Positions 45,091 to 56,377 are shown, counted from the stretch's first letter. The stretch is DNA of 64,000 nucleotides from Flaccisagitta enflata (GCA_965153355.1 OZ231128.1:10044001-10108000); one strand, 5' to 3'. The notes: a model not told the origin generated them from the sequence alone. Numbers and translations: made by a program.

Positions 45091-45277
45091 AACAAGGCCG
45101 GATACACGGCCAATACCAGTCGCGGACGGGTGGGCAGGGGCGGAAATGCGCGTTTTCACACTTCCCAACTCGATCACCACGGACGGACGGACGGACGGAT
45201 GGACGGACGGACGGACGGACGGACGGACGGACGGACGGACAAAGCCTCTTATAGAGTCGCTTGTCCGCGACTAAAAA
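45091..45277 (+). mobile_element. Family B element, complete copy
   Basis: The 5' end is AACAAGGCCGGATACACGGC. Subterminal AGTCGCGGAC (45118-45127), a (GGAC)n core of about fifteen units and ACAAAGCCTCTTATAG follow. The 3' hairpin AGTCGCTTGTCCGCGACT (45255-45272) has one mismatch and is followed by AAAAA. The 5' AGTCGCGGAC pairs exactly with the hairpin's right arm. Confidence 0.72.
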
Positions 45278-45390
45278 TGCGCGTTTTGCATGTTTTTACT
45301 CAATCACCATGGACGGACGGACGGACACACGCACCAACAGATGGACGGACCGACGGAGAAAGCCCCTTATTGAGTTGCGTGTCCGCAACT
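45278..45390 (+). mobile_element. Family B element, 3' half
   Basis: It repeats TGCGCGTTTT, a (GGAC)n core and the perfect 3' hairpin AGTTGCG-TGTC-CGCAACT (45373-45390). Its last base abuts AACAAGG, the first bases of the next element. Confidence 0.65.
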
Positions 45391-46823
45391 AACAAGGCCA
45401 ACACCTATAAGTCGCGTGCGAGACAAAGATAACTGAATTGACCTGACTACTTATTGTATCACTTTATTGGCTTAATCCAGACTTAAACCAGACTTAAACC
45501 AGATTTAAACCAGACTTAAACCAGACTTAAACCAGACTTAAACCAGACTTAAACCAGACTTAAACCAGACTTAAACCAGACTTAAACCAGACTTAAACCA
45601 GACTTAAACCAGACTTAAACCAGACTTAAACCAGACTTAAACCAGACTTAAACCAGACTTAAACCAGACTTAAACCAGACTTCAACCAGACTTCAACCAG
45701 ACTCAAACCAGACTTAAACCAAACTTAAACCTGACTTGAACCAGACTTGAACCAGACTGAAACCAGACTTAAACCAGACATAAACCAGACATAAACCAGA
45801 CATAATCCAGACGTAAACCAGACTTAAACCAGATTTAAACCAGACTTAAACCAGACTTAAACCAGACTTAAACCAGACTTAAACCAGACTTAAACCAGAC
45901 TTAAACCAGACTTAAACCAGACTTAAACCAGACTTAAACCAGACTTAAACCAGACTTAAACCAGACTTCAACCAGACTCAAGCCAGACTTAAACCAAACT
46001 TAAACCTGACTTGAACCAGACTTGAACCAGACTGAAACCAGACTTAAACCAGACATAAACCAGACATAAACCAGACATAATCCAGACGTAAACCAGACGT
46101 AAACCAGCACAAATAAATGTTTGAAGTAGAATTCAGTTGAGAGGGTCAAAGATATACATGAGAGGGTCAAAGATATATATGAGAGGGACAAAGATATCTT
46201 TAAGAGGGTCAAAGATATACATAAGTGGGTCAGACTTAAACCAGACTTAAACTAAATGACCTGAAATCTTCCAAAATGACTTAAAATGCCCAAAAACGAC
46301 ACAAATGACTTAAATTAACAAAGTGACGTAAATGATCAAAAATGACCAAAAATGACTAAAAGCAACCAGAAATGACTTAAAGCAACCAAAAATGACCAAA
46401 AACAACAAAAAAATGACTCAAAATAACTCAAGACAACCCAAATTGACCAAAAACAATGCAAAAAAGCAAAGTGTTACTAAAAACTACAAAAGCCAAAAAT
46501 AATTTAGAGTGACTGAGAATGACTTAGAATGACTTGTAATGACTTAGAATGACTTAGAATGACTTAGAATGACTTAAAATAACTTAGAATGACTAAGAAT
46601 GACTTAAAATGACTCATAATAACATAAAATGACAAAAATGACAAAAAATGACAAAATGACTCAAGTGACTAAAACTAACTGAAAATGACTTAAAATGACA
46701 TAAAATGACTTAAAATGACGTAAAATACCCTAAAATGACGTAAATTGACGAGTGTTACCGACGGACCGACCGACCGACGGACCGACAGAGCGGGTTATAG
46801 AGTCGCGTGCACGCGACTAAAAA
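45391..46823 (+). mobile_element. Family B element expanded by internal minisatellites
   Basis: The 5' end is AACAAGGCCAACACCTATAA with AGTCGCGTGC at 45410-45419. The interior is an 11-bp array (45476-46110) and a degenerate AATGACTTAG array (46255-46745). The (GACC)n core ends in AGAGCGGGTTATAG, and the perfect 18-bp palindrome AGTCGCGTGCACGCGACT (46801-46818) is followed by AAAAA. The same ends with a much shorter body occur at 47876-48214 and 23395-23585, so the body grew by repeat expansion. Confidence 0.65.
45476..46110 (+). repeat. 11-bp minisatellite (CCAGACTTAAA)n with higher-order structure
   Basis: About 57 units. A diagnostic series of variant units (CTTCAACC, CTCAAACC, CCTGACTTG, CATAATCCAGACG) occurs twice, 276 bp apart (for example at 45801 and 46077). 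This shows duplication of a block of about 25 units. Confidence 0.9.
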
Positions 46824-46904
46824 CCGAGATTTGCTAGAAAGGAAGTACGAAACACAGTGAAAATCCAAGGAAATGGTGAAGAAGAAAAGAAAGGGGGCGT
46901 TTCT

Positions 46905-47150
46905 AGTCACAGACAATCGCGTTTTGAACCTGCCACTCGGTCGCTCGCTACGTTCGTTCGCTCGCACCGCTCACTCCACTCACTTGCTCCGCAGCGCTCC
47001 GCTTCGCTAAGCAGCGCTTCGCTTTGCTACGCTCGCTTTGCTCGCTCACTCCGTTCACGGGCTCACTCATTCACTTCGCTCACTCCCTCGTGGGACAGTT
47101 AGAATTCTTTAATATGTGTTCCCACTGTTATCGCGTTCCACGGGAACAAA
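46905..47150 (-). repeat. Dispersed GAGTGAGCGAGC-rich repeat, copy 2
   Basis: Its reverse complement shares ordered motifs with 22380-22660. On the plus strand it reads GCTCGCTCACTCCGTTCAC and similar. GGCAGGTTCAAAACGCG on the minus strand weakly resembles a tRNA B box, but nothing else looks like a tRNA. Confidence 0.55.
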
Positions 47151-47298
47151 CACGTTTTTTGTCTTCACTAGGAACACGCCCGGAGAGGAAAAGAAACATG
47201 CCCAAGATGGAGATAGAGATTGAATCAGAATCAATCAGAGAAGAAGAAAGCTGTTTCTCGTTTCACTGCTGGGCGTGACAAAAAGATCCGATAGACGA

Positions 47299-47303
<5 letters not shown>

Positions 47304-47392
<89 letters not shown>

Positions 47393-47422
47393 ACACGCAC
47401 ACGCACACGCACACGCACACGC

Positions 47423-47475
<53 letters not shown>
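47304..47475 (+). repeat. (GA)n(ACGCAC)n(CA)n compound microsatellite
   Basis: A GA run, six CGCACA units, then a CA run. Confidence 0.95.
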
Positions 47476-47480
<5 letters not shown>

Positions 47481-47875
47481 ACACATTTTGGATAAATTTC
47501 ATTCCATTCAAACATATTTGAAGTCATCAAAATTTTGAAAATCTTAATCTTTGCGTTACTTCTGTCCAACAATGAATTTTCGTCAATCACTAGAAATAAC
47601 GACCCTTTCGAGCTTGGTTCAATCAAACTTACGTAATTTCATAAAAATTTGACGCGCCTTTATTTAGTCAAATGCATATCTGCCTATTTATGATAATATT
47701 ATTGTCATGAATTTTTACGGTATACGGCAGTTAAGATAGATTTCTACCCGCTTGTTTAAAGCGTTTTAATCTATACGCTGACTGCTGACGTTGATCAATC
47801 TAAGTAGGCGTTCTCTGTTTCAATCTTTTGGATGATTTGCAAAGGATAGGGTGTGCAAAAAATTGTCACCAAAAA

Positions 47876-48214
47876 AACAAGGCCAACACCTATAAGTCGC
47901 GTGCGAGACTTACAGACAAAGAATGACTTAGAATGACTTAGAATGACTTTCAATGACTTAGAATGACCTAAAATGACCAAAATTGACTTAAAATGACTAA
48001 AAAACCAAAAAATCAAAAATAACTTAAAATAACTTAAAATGACTTAAAATGACTTAGACTGACTCAAAATGACTTAGAATAATAATAAATGACTTAAAAT
48101 GACTTAAAATAACCTAAGAGTTGACGTTATAGTACAAAAAAGTAAAGTGTGACGGACGGACGGACGGACGGACCGACAAAGCGGGTTGTAGAGTCGCGTT
48201 CATGCGACTAAAAA
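47876..48214 (+). mobile_element. Family B element, AACAAGGCCAACACC subfamily
   Basis: The 5' end has AGTCGCGTGC at 47895-47904. The interior is AATGACTTAG-type repeats (47925-48110), then a (GGAC)n core. The 3' hairpin AGTCGCGTTCATGCGACT (48192-48209) has one mismatch at each side of the loop and is followed by AAAAAA. Confidence 0.68.
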
Positions 48215-48595
48215 ACATGCACTATCTAGAATGCACTATCTGCAATAAAAGAATATCAACAAAAAGGGAATCAAATGATGTTTTCAGAAATATGAATTAT
48301 CAAGATCAAAGAGTCTGTAGTTTATGTTTGTTCAGTGAGATAAAACTCCAATTGAAAAGCTTTAATTATTTTTTTTTCACTAGATAGACAGATAAACTAA
48401 AACTGTGTTTTTTATTTTTTTAAAGAATCAATAGATTCATATTTTGTCGATATACTTTTGCTCTAGATAGTACCCTTTTATCAAAAATAAAGATGTGTCT
48501 AATAACAGTGTTGCAAATGAAACAAATGATAAAAAAAAATGTTCAAGCTATGAAAGTGACCTATTCAAAACTCATGTACAAAATAAACAAGGCCG

Positions 48596-48795
48596 GATAC
48601 ACGGCTACTGAAGTCGCATGCGGGTGGGCAGGGGCCATATTTGAGGTCACTAGACAACGTGGGCAGGAGCAGTGAGGTCCAAGAAATAAAATCATAAAAA
48701 AAGTAAAGTGTGACCGACTGACCAACCAACCGACCAACCGACCGACGGACCGACCGACAAAGCGGCTTGTAGAGTCGCGTGCACGCGACTAAAAA
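48596..48795 (+). mobile_element. Family B element, complete copy (GCCGGATACACGGC subfamily)
   Basis: The 5' end is AACAAGGCCGGATACACGGC with AGTCGCATGC at 48612-48621 and GGGTGGGCAGGGGCC. The middle has AGGTCCAAGAAATAAAATCA and AAAGTAAAGTGTGACCG. The (GACC)n core and AAAGCGGCTTGTAG follow, then the perfect palindrome AGTCGCGTGCACGCGACT (48773-48790) and AAAAAA. Confidence 0.72.
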
Positions 48796-48799
48796 ATCA

Positions 48800-49330
48800 A
48801 AATCCAGATCTGATTTGCACTCGTGGTATGAATGAAAATAGAGAGAAGCCAAGCTGATGCCGAGGCTCAGGTAAGGTTTCTAATCTCATTTCCTAAACGT
48901 AAATCGCGTTTGACATTTAAAACTTGGTTGCCGAGTGATATTGTCAATGCGCTATCGGTTGTATCAGTGATGTATCAGCTCTTTATTTAGTATATAAGTC
49001 AGTGTCATCAACACAACAACGACGACAGCGATGACCATTAGGACAACGAGAGGGCGCGTGGTGGCTGTGTAGTTACGGCTCAGACGTAGCATTGCTAGCT
49101 TAGCGTGTCTTTCTGATTGAAATAAAGCTCCCCTTACGGTTGAAGCAGACAACACATTGATATGACATCGACAGGAGTCTTACATAAAATGATCCAAAGA
49201 CATGGCCCAATGTGGTGGATCGCATGGCCTCTCTGACAATCAGATGCCGATTCATGCTCATCAAGCCCGGGTAGGCTCCCCCGGTTTACAACAACAACAA
49301 CATTAGGACAACAACATTGACAACAATGAC
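48800..49330. other. Unassigned sequence
   Basis: A minus-strand 63-codon frame (48964-49155) encodes one hydrophobic stretch (PLVVLMVIAVVVVVLM) that could be a membrane span. No homology is recognised and there is no splice or promoter support. Confidence 0.3.
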
Positions 49331-49338
49331 GCGACAGC

Positions 49339-49339
<1 letters not shown>

Positions 49340-49397
<58 letters not shown>
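49340..49397 (+). repeat. (CAA)n trinucleotide tract
   Basis: About 19 units. Confidence 0.95.
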
Positions 49398-49398
<1 letters not shown>

Positions 49399-49902
49399 CA
49401 CAAGCAGCGTCAGTAACGATGGCGGTAAGAACAACAAGGCAGAATTTCTCTGATACTCAAGAGGAGCCTATAACTTAAGGCCTAATCTTTTCCTGAAAAT
49501 GAATGCAGCTGAATCCCAAACCACTTTAGACTAAATCAAACCGATAAACAAACCCAACTGCCTACTCTAACTTATGTAGTGGTTTTGAACAGACTTTATG
49601 AAAGGACTTTTTTCACTTAATCTATAATCTACTATTATCTTAATCTATGATCTTACATAAAAGTGTTTTTTGTAACCATGGATGGGGGTTGGCTGCCCCT
49701 GCCCACCCGTCCAAATTGATATTGTGACCCTGCATCACTTGTTTCTTGATTCAACATTTAAATCAACCACTCGGAAGTGCATCTTTTTTTCAATTTGTAT
49801 GTAGAGTCCTCATGATATGTTTTAAACAAAAACCACCAGGGTTAGAATTAAAGAATGGGAGAGGAGCTTTTTTTTCCTGCTCTTATCCAAATTATACCAT
49901 AG

Positions 49903-50155
49903 TGCTTTTGCAACAAATCTTTAGATTGGTATTTGGCCTAGATTGGTTTTGCAACGAAACTTTAAAATGGTATTCCGCCTAGATTGGTTTTGCAAAGAAT
50001 CTTTAGATCGGTATTTGGCCTAGATTGGTTTTGCAACGAAACTTTAGATCAGTATTTGTCCTAGAGTGGTTTTGCAATAAAACTTTAAATTGGTATTCGG
50101 CCAAGATTGGTTTTCGATGAAAGTTTAGATCAGTATTTGGCCTAGAGTGGTTGTC
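49903..50155 (+). repeat. 41-42-bp minisatellite, CCTAGATTGGTTTTGCAACG-type
   Basis: About six units, each with GATTGGTTTTGCAA and a following TTTAGATYGGTATTTGGCC. Confidence 0.85.
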
Positions 50156-50299
50156 CGCTTGAGAATTTGGTTGATGAACCTGACAATGATGGAACGGAAG
50201 TAGAGCACCATCGTCGTGGTCGTCGTCGTGGTCGTTGTTGTTGTTGTCGTTGTTGACATCGTCGTCATTGTCGTCGGCGTTACACTTCAACGGCGTCAC

Positions 50300-50594
50300 A
50301 CTTAAACAACAGCAAAGGTGCCAGAAAGCGAGAGATAATCGTCGAGTTCTCCCCAACATTCAAAACATACACCTAGAATCTCATCAAGCAGGTTTGCTTG
50401 AAAAGTTGCGAATGGAGGTCTCACAACTCTGTCTGTCTGTCTGTCTGTCTGTCTCTTTCTTAAACAACTTAAACATCAGCAAAAGTGCCGGAAAGCGAGA
50501 GATAATTGTCGAGTTCTCCCCAACATTCAAAACATATCCCTAGAATCTCATCAAGCAGGTTTGCTTGAAAAGTTGCAAATGGAGGTCTCACAAC

Positions 50595-50625
<31 letters not shown>
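50300..50625 (+). repeat. Tandem duplication of about 165 bp
   Basis: Two copies (50300-50455 and 50466-50620) share AAAGCGAGAGATAAT, GTCGAGTTCTCCCCAACATT and CTCATCAAGCAGGTTTGCTT. Both end in ACAACTCTGTCTGTCTG. Copy 2 runs into a long (CT)n tract and copy 1 does not. Both copies are open in more than one frame but no domain is recognisable. Confidence 0.8.

Positions 50626-50681
<56 letters not shown>
50607..50681 (+). repeat. (CT)n microsatellite
   Basis: A CTGT lead-in followed by a pure CT run. Confidence 0.95.
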
Positions 50682-50686
<5 letters not shown>

Positions 50687-50689
50687 AGC

Positions 50690-51490
50690 AACCTTTTTTG
50701 GAATTATTGCATTTACGGAAGTATTTGATGCTTTTTGGAATGTTTCGATTTCAATTCTTCATGTTTTTCTTTTCTTCAGCTGAAGTAAAGGTAATGCAAA
50801 ATGATGATAGGAAATTTTGATAAAAATAAGAACAAAAAATGCTTGAAAATGAAGAATATGAAAAAGGAGAAGGAGAAGCGGAAGAAGAAGATGATGAAGG
50901 CAATTACAGTCTGCATTGACATCATTTGCATATTGCTGTTTTCGAATAACTGCTGTAGCCTATTTTTGTTGATTTGAAATATTGTCAATCTGAGTGGATA
51001 CTATGATTCTAACTTAATCTTTCTATACTGTGAAATTCAAAAAAGGAAACCTTATGCGCAAATTAAACTGATCAACCTCGTCATGTGTTACATGTATCCT
51101 CCCGCAAAAAAAGGACATGTCGATGATACAAACACTGAAGAAAACAAAATAAATTGAGGTAGGATAAGGCCCCATACTGCTCTGTCGCAAGGCGCAGTTA
51201 TGGCGCTCATAATCAGCGGTTGCTTGGAGGTAATTACTGGACTGTGGTGTGGTCCAAATTAACTACCGGGTTGTCAGTAACCGAAAGTTGCAACTGATCC
51301 AAAAACTCCATCAATAGTTACCCTCTCAGCGCTCGGGGCCCCTCTATCTTCCTATCAATCCCCACCCCTTAGTCAATAGTCAGATTGGCAGCGTTCCGGA
51401 CCTGTTGACCTAAAATTAGATCAAACTAAACGCCTCAAACCTCAAACCTTACACCAATAACCCTACGCCTTGTTCACGTCAATCTGGCTT
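50690..51490. other. Unassigned sequence
   Basis: No gene, RNA or repeat unit is seen. Confidence 0.35.
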
Positions 51491-51499
51491 CATTCTGTT

Positions 51500-52040
51500 T
51501 ACTCAACATCCATAGTATGCATAGAAGCCACATACAAACGAGCACCTACAGTCCTACACCCTTTAGCCTCTAGCCAGCCTTTATAGATCATCAACAGTAT
51601 GCATAGAAGCCAAATAGAAGCAAGCATCCACACCCTTTAGCCTCTAGCCAGCCTTTGTAGAGCATAAACAGTATGCAGAGAAGCCAAATAGAAGCAAGCA
51701 TCCACACCCTTTAGCCTCTAGCCAGCCTTTGTAGAGCATCAACAGTATGCATAGAAGCCAAATAGAAGCGTGCAACCACACCCTTTAGCCTCTAGCCAGC
51801 CTTTGTAGGTCATCAACAGTATGCATAGAAGCCAAATAGAAGCGTGCATCCACACCCTTTAGCCTCTAGCCAGCCTTTATAGATCATCAACAGTATGCAT
51901 AGAAGCCAAATAGAAGCGTGCATCCGCACCCTTTAACCTCTAGCTAACCTTTGTAGATCATCAATTGTATGCATAGAAGCCGAATAGAAGCATGCATCCA
52001 CACTCTTTAGCCTCTAGCCAGCCCTTGTAGATCATCCAGT
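51500..52040 (+). repeat. About 74-bp minisatellite, CACCCTTTAGCCTCTAGCCA-type
   Basis: About seven units containing AACAGTATGCATAGAAGCCA and CACCCTTTAGCCTCTAGCC. Spacing is 74 bp where measured (51621 to 51695). Confidence 0.85.
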
Positions 52041-52302
52041 CAATTGGAGTCTCCATGCTGTTGCCCATTTCCCAGCCATTGAAAACCAAACCACTTCCTC
52101 TGACTAGGCCTCACCGACTCACTCTTTGCCTGAATGTCTGACGGTTTGGTCTGTTTATCTGTCAGTCTATAAGTCTATCTGTCCATCTGCTTGTGCGTGT
52201 AGGATTCTTTGTCTGTCTGTATGTCAGTCCGCGTATACTTGGTCTGTGTTTGTCTTTTTGTCTGCATCTGCCTGCCTGCCTGCCTGTCTATCTCTGTATC
52301 TC

Positions 52303-52408
<106 letters not shown>

Positions 52409-52973
52409 GGTCAACTCCAGGTTACAACCAATTTTTCCCCTTTCTTTGAATTGGCCCAAAGTGCCAGAGTAGAGAAAGTTGTGGCGAGCCGCAGCGGCGT
52501 CGCAAATTGCTTATGTCGCCGGCGTTTCACTGGACCACGACGCCGGCATGCCAAGAAGAAGGAGGGAGAGGAGGAGGAAGAATAGAATGAAGAGGAGAGG
52601 AGGGGTACAAGGAAGAGTGGGTTATCTTTTTAGAGCGAAATTCACACTTCAGTAGACAACTCCGCGACTTAAGCGAGAACTCCCACTTCAGTAGACTAAA
52701 ACAATACCAATAAGGTGGGACATGTGGGTTGTCAGACAAACAGACCGATCAACCAACCAACCAACCAACCAACAAAATTTGGTGTAAATCCTTTAAAAAA
52801 GAAAAAAAAATTAGATTTTTACAGGTCTAGGAGAGACAATGAGTGACTTTAAATTTTACCGAAGTAAAAAATCCAAGTTACTTTCTATTCCACTGAAGTG
52901 GAATGTCAAGGTCATGGGGCAATCAATTGAAGTACGAAATTGCTATTCAGTGAAATTAAGTCTTTCTAACCAA

Positions 52974-53136
52974 TTTTTAGTCGCGGACTCGCGACTCTAC
53001 ACCTTGCCGTGTTGGTCGGTGGGTTGGTCCGTTGGTTAGTCCATCGGTCCATCACATTTTTAAATTCCGGGTGGATTTTGCATTACTGCTCCTGCCCAAC
53101 TGTCTGCAACTGTCTTGCCATGTATCCGGCCTTGTT
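52974..53136 (-). mobile_element. Family B element, complete short copy
   Basis: TTTTT, then the perfect hairpin AGTCGCG-GACT-CGCGACT (52979-52996), a (GGTY)n core, the CTCCTGCCCAACTG segment, and the 5' end ATGTATCCGGCCTTGTT. The loop differs from other copies while the stem pairs perfectly. Confidence 0.7.
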
Positions 53137-53409
53137 AAATGCATCCTCGCATCTCTAATACAGGCTATATCCGTCATTCTGTTGGTCGGTAAGGGATTCT
53201 TTAAAAGTATAAATCATGAATGTTTTCAACAGAAAAGTGGTTCTAACCCAGTATAAGTAGCATACATTTAGTAATTCATTCATTAAATTATTTATTCATT
53301 CATAAATACCATTCATTTATAAAAAAAGTTCATACATAAAAAAATCATTCATTTATAAAAAAAAACATTTATTCCAAGGGGACGCATTGTTGGCCTACTT
53401 GGCTTTGTT
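53137..53409 (-). mobile_element. Family B element, AGATGCG subfamily
   Basis: The degenerate 3' hairpin starts at 53141 (GCATCCTCGCATCT). The core is short (GTTGGTCGG). The interior is CATTCATT-like. The 5' end is GTTGGCCTACTTGGCTTTGTT (plus strand, about 53389-53409). It directly follows the preceding element. Confidence 0.55.
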
Positions 53410-53464
53410 AAAGAAGGATTTGCACTTCAGTGACTAGCCTGTGGGAGGGAGGGGATGAGCAATT

Positions 53465-53835
53465 GAGCATTGATCAGGAGAAACAGAGAAAGGAGGGGTG
53501 GGGGTGGGGTGACAATGAAAGGAGGGGAAGGAGAAAGGGGGGTGAGGGTGGGGTGACAATGAGATGAGGGGAAGGAGAGAGGGGGTGGGGGTGGGGTGAC
53601 AATGAGAGGAGGGGAAGGAGAAAGGGGGGTGGGAGTGGGGTGACAATGAGAGGAGGGGAAGGAGAAAGGGGGTTGGGGTGGGGTGACAATGAGAGGAGGG
53701 GAAGGAGAAAGGGGGGTGGGGGTGGGGTGACAATGAGAGGAGGGGAAGGAGAAAGGGGGTTGGGGGTGGGGTGACAATGAGAGGAGGGGAAGGAGAAAGG
53801 GGGTGGGGGTGGGGTGACAATGAGAGGAGGGGAAG
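53465..53835 (+). repeat. 43-44-bp G-rich minisatellite
   Basis: About eight units of GACAATGAGAGGAGGGGAAG followed by GAGAAAGGGGGTGGGGGTGG. The plus strand has repeated runs of four to six G, so G-quadruplex formation is plausible. Pro-Ser-rich ORFs on the minus strand are artefacts of the period. Confidence 0.9.
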
Positions 53836-53984
53836 GAGAGATTTCAGGAAAAGCATGAGAGATGAGAAGTTGGGCAAGGGTGAAAATAGGGCAATGAGGG
53901 AAGGAAGGGACGGGGGGGGGGGAAGAAGGGGGAAGTCAGTTTTGTTGGGATGGCAAAAAGATGGTCGAGAGGAAAGATAATGTA

Positions 53985-54085
53985 ATGCAGAAGAAGAAGA
54001 AGAAGAAAAAGAAGAAGAAGGAGAAGAAGAAGTAAAAGAAGAAGAAGAAGAAGAAGAAGAAGAAGAAGAAGAAGAAAAAGAATAA
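53985..54085 (+). repeat. (GAA)n trinucleotide tract
   Basis: GAA units with AAA and GGA interruptions, then (GAT)n. Confidence 0.9.
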
Positions 54086-54189
54086 TGATGATGATGATGA
54101 TAACAATGGTGATAAAGTCTACAATGACAAATAAAACAATGACGAGGATAACAATAAGCACTATGATGCTGATGTAGCAATCTCCTGAC

Positions 54190-55000
54190 CACATTCAAGT
54201 TTGAACCCTCACGTTTTCACCTTCTGGGCACCTGTGGGCACCTGTGGGCGGTCGGCGACTAAAAACGGCCTGAACCCACTTAACTTGCGCCAATGCCCGG
54301 CAATGGTCAAAAGACATCATTGTCGATCCCATTCCCTCTTCACCGTCAACTTCATTGTTAACTTTGTAGCGATGTTAGTTGGTGTTGTTTATTGTTTGTT
54401 GTTTTCGTTGATACACTGATAAGCTACAACAACCGTTTGTGATGACCACAACAATCAAGATGACGAACACAACAACATCAACAAAAATAAATCACTGAAC
54501 AATGTAAACAAAAACACTATACAAACAACAGTAGCCCTAAAAAACAACAACAACAACAACAACGGACAACCACTGAGGGCATCTAACATTATCCAAAAAT
54601 CAACAAACAACATCACCAACACCAACACCAATACCAACATCAAAAACATCGGCTAGAGCATCGACAAAAATGTCATCAATACGAGGAAATTGAAAGGTTT
54701 TGGATGCTTTCAGCGCATTCAGCTTTTAGTTTTCCATTCAGTTTTCGTCTCTAGATTTTGCCTACTTATAACATCCTTTTAAATTTACATCATTGGTCTT
54801 TGGCTCTCTCAGCTGCGCCGTGCATTGCAACAGACGCGACTATGGCTATTTAATGTTATATATATAGAGTTTAGATGATGACTTTCCTCTAGCTCTAAAA
54901 GGCTGGGTGGCATTTATACAGATTTTCTAGTTAATGAAAACCCAAAACCAAAAATATGTTGAGCAATATTTTTCTTCTTTTTTCTGATCAAATTAGTGAC
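54190..55000. other. Unassigned sequence with CAACAA-rich part
   Basis: 54440-54650 is degenerate CAACAA/CATCAA repeat. No gene is seen. Confidence 0.35.
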
Positions 55001-55001
55001 A

Positions 55002-55216
55002 TTTTTAGTTGCAAACACGCAACTCTTTAAGACGCTTCGTCCATCCGTCTGTCTGTCCGCTCATCTGCCCGTTGGTAACGATTGAATAAAAAAGTGGAAA
55101 AATGAGCGTTTCCAACTCTTTTGGTGAATGTTTGTGTGTGAGTGGGGGTTGGGGTTGGTGTGTGGATGGGGGCTGAACGCTCCTGCCCACCTGTCTGCAC
55201 TGCACCGTTATTGTGA
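55002..55216 (-). mobile_element. Family B element, AGTTGC subfamily
   Basis: TTTTT, the hairpin AGTTGCA-AACA-CGCAACT (55007-55024) with one mismatch, a GTCN core, AAAAAGTGGAAAAATGAGCG, and GGGGGTTGGGGTTGGTGTG. The 5' part is GCTCCTGCCCACCTGTCTGC. The body is shared with 24625-24822 and 61621-61850. Confidence 0.6.
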
Positions 55217-55601
55217 CACTATTTTAAATCATTTTACCAAGCAGTAAGTGGCAAGAAAAAAGAGAAAAAAAAGAGATAAAAAGACCGAAATGGGTGACTG
55301 TTTTTCAGGCGCCACTTACACAACTGTCCGAGTCTATTTGTCCATTTGTCGGATTGTTTGCCAGCCATTTTTATCCGTTAAACATGTTTTTTTTCCATCA
55401 CCACTCCTGCCGAAGTTCCTTACTGACCTTCTACTTCACTGCCCCTGCCTACCTGCACGCAATTATGGTTAGCGTGTATCCGGACTTGTTGTCTTCATTA
55501 TGGCTTTTGGCTTTGGCGTAAAGGACAAGAATAAAGACCAATATCTCAGTCAATCAACGGCTGAGATGCTTTGTCTCCATCTCACTTTTTGCGCCTTCAT
55601 T

Positions 55602-55604
55602 GCG

Positions 55605-55640
<36 letters not shown>
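55602..55640 (+). repeat. (GTT)n trinucleotide tract
   Basis: About 13 units. Confidence 0.9.
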
Positions 55641-55641
<1 letters not shown>

Positions 55642-55722
55642 CGTTGTTCAAGGGTCCATTCTCATCATCAGTGAAAGCGATATATTGTTGTAAAACGAGA
55701 TTGGCGGTGCTAGTCTGGCACG

Positions 55723-55727
<5 letters not shown>

Positions 55728-55813
<86 letters not shown>
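55728..55813 (+). repeat. (GA)n microsatellite
   Basis: A pure GA run of about 43 units. Confidence 0.95.
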
Positions 55814-55817
<4 letters not shown>

Positions 55818-55853
55818 AGATAAACCAAAAGAAGGGAAGAAAGACAGAAAGAT

Positions 55854-56093
55854 ACAAGGCCAAGTGGGCCTATGATGCGACCTTTATGTATAAATGCTTT
55901 TCATGAATAAAAGTTCTTTATAAATTGATGTTATTTATGAATGAAAGAATGATCAAATAAATGAATGGGCGAGTGGTACTGCTTTTTTGATGAATGAGCC
56001 TGGGATTTTGCGATTTAAAGTTATGCATGACATACCAACCGACCAATGCAATGGACACAGCCTCATATAGAGATGCGAGGACGCATCTAAAAA
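55854..56093 (+). mobile_element. Family B element, AGATGCG subfamily
   Basis: The 5' end ACAAGGCCAAGTGGGCC is followed by TATGATGCGACC. A short GACC core and CAGCCTCATATAG come next, then the perfect hairpin AGATGCG-AGGA-CGCATCT (56071-56088) and AAAAA. The 5' ATGCG again matches the hairpin stem, as in the other subfamilies. Confidence 0.65.
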
Positions 56094-56376
56094 CTAAAGA
56101 TGTACATAGAGGTAGAAAGGCGGAATGAATGATGTATTGTCTTTGCCTTTGTTGTTGTTGTTGTAAGCACCGTTAGCATTGTCATTTGTGTTATTATCGA
56201 GATTGTCCTCTCTGTCATAGTTCTTTTTATTATCATCGTTCTCATGACTGCAGTAAACATTGCGGTTGTGAATAAAGTAGCCTTGTTAAGTTTCTTTTCA
56301 TCCATCATTTTTATCAATCATTTTCTTTGTTACTTTTGTTAAAAAAGTTGTTGTCCTTTTTGACGTCGTCATCGTT

Positions 56377-56377
56377 T

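Noticed and set aside
46915-46935. tRNA-like B box GGTTCAAAACG (minus strand)
   Set aside because: No A box or cloverleaf partner sequences were found around it, so no tRNA gene is called.
48964-49155. 63-codon minus-strand ORF with one hydrophobic stretch
   Set aside because: A short single ORF with no homologue recognised and no start or transcript evidence; kept only as a note.
52440-52586. Arg-rich plus-strand frame after (CT)n
   Set aside because: Open only because it continues from the microsatellite; no domain.
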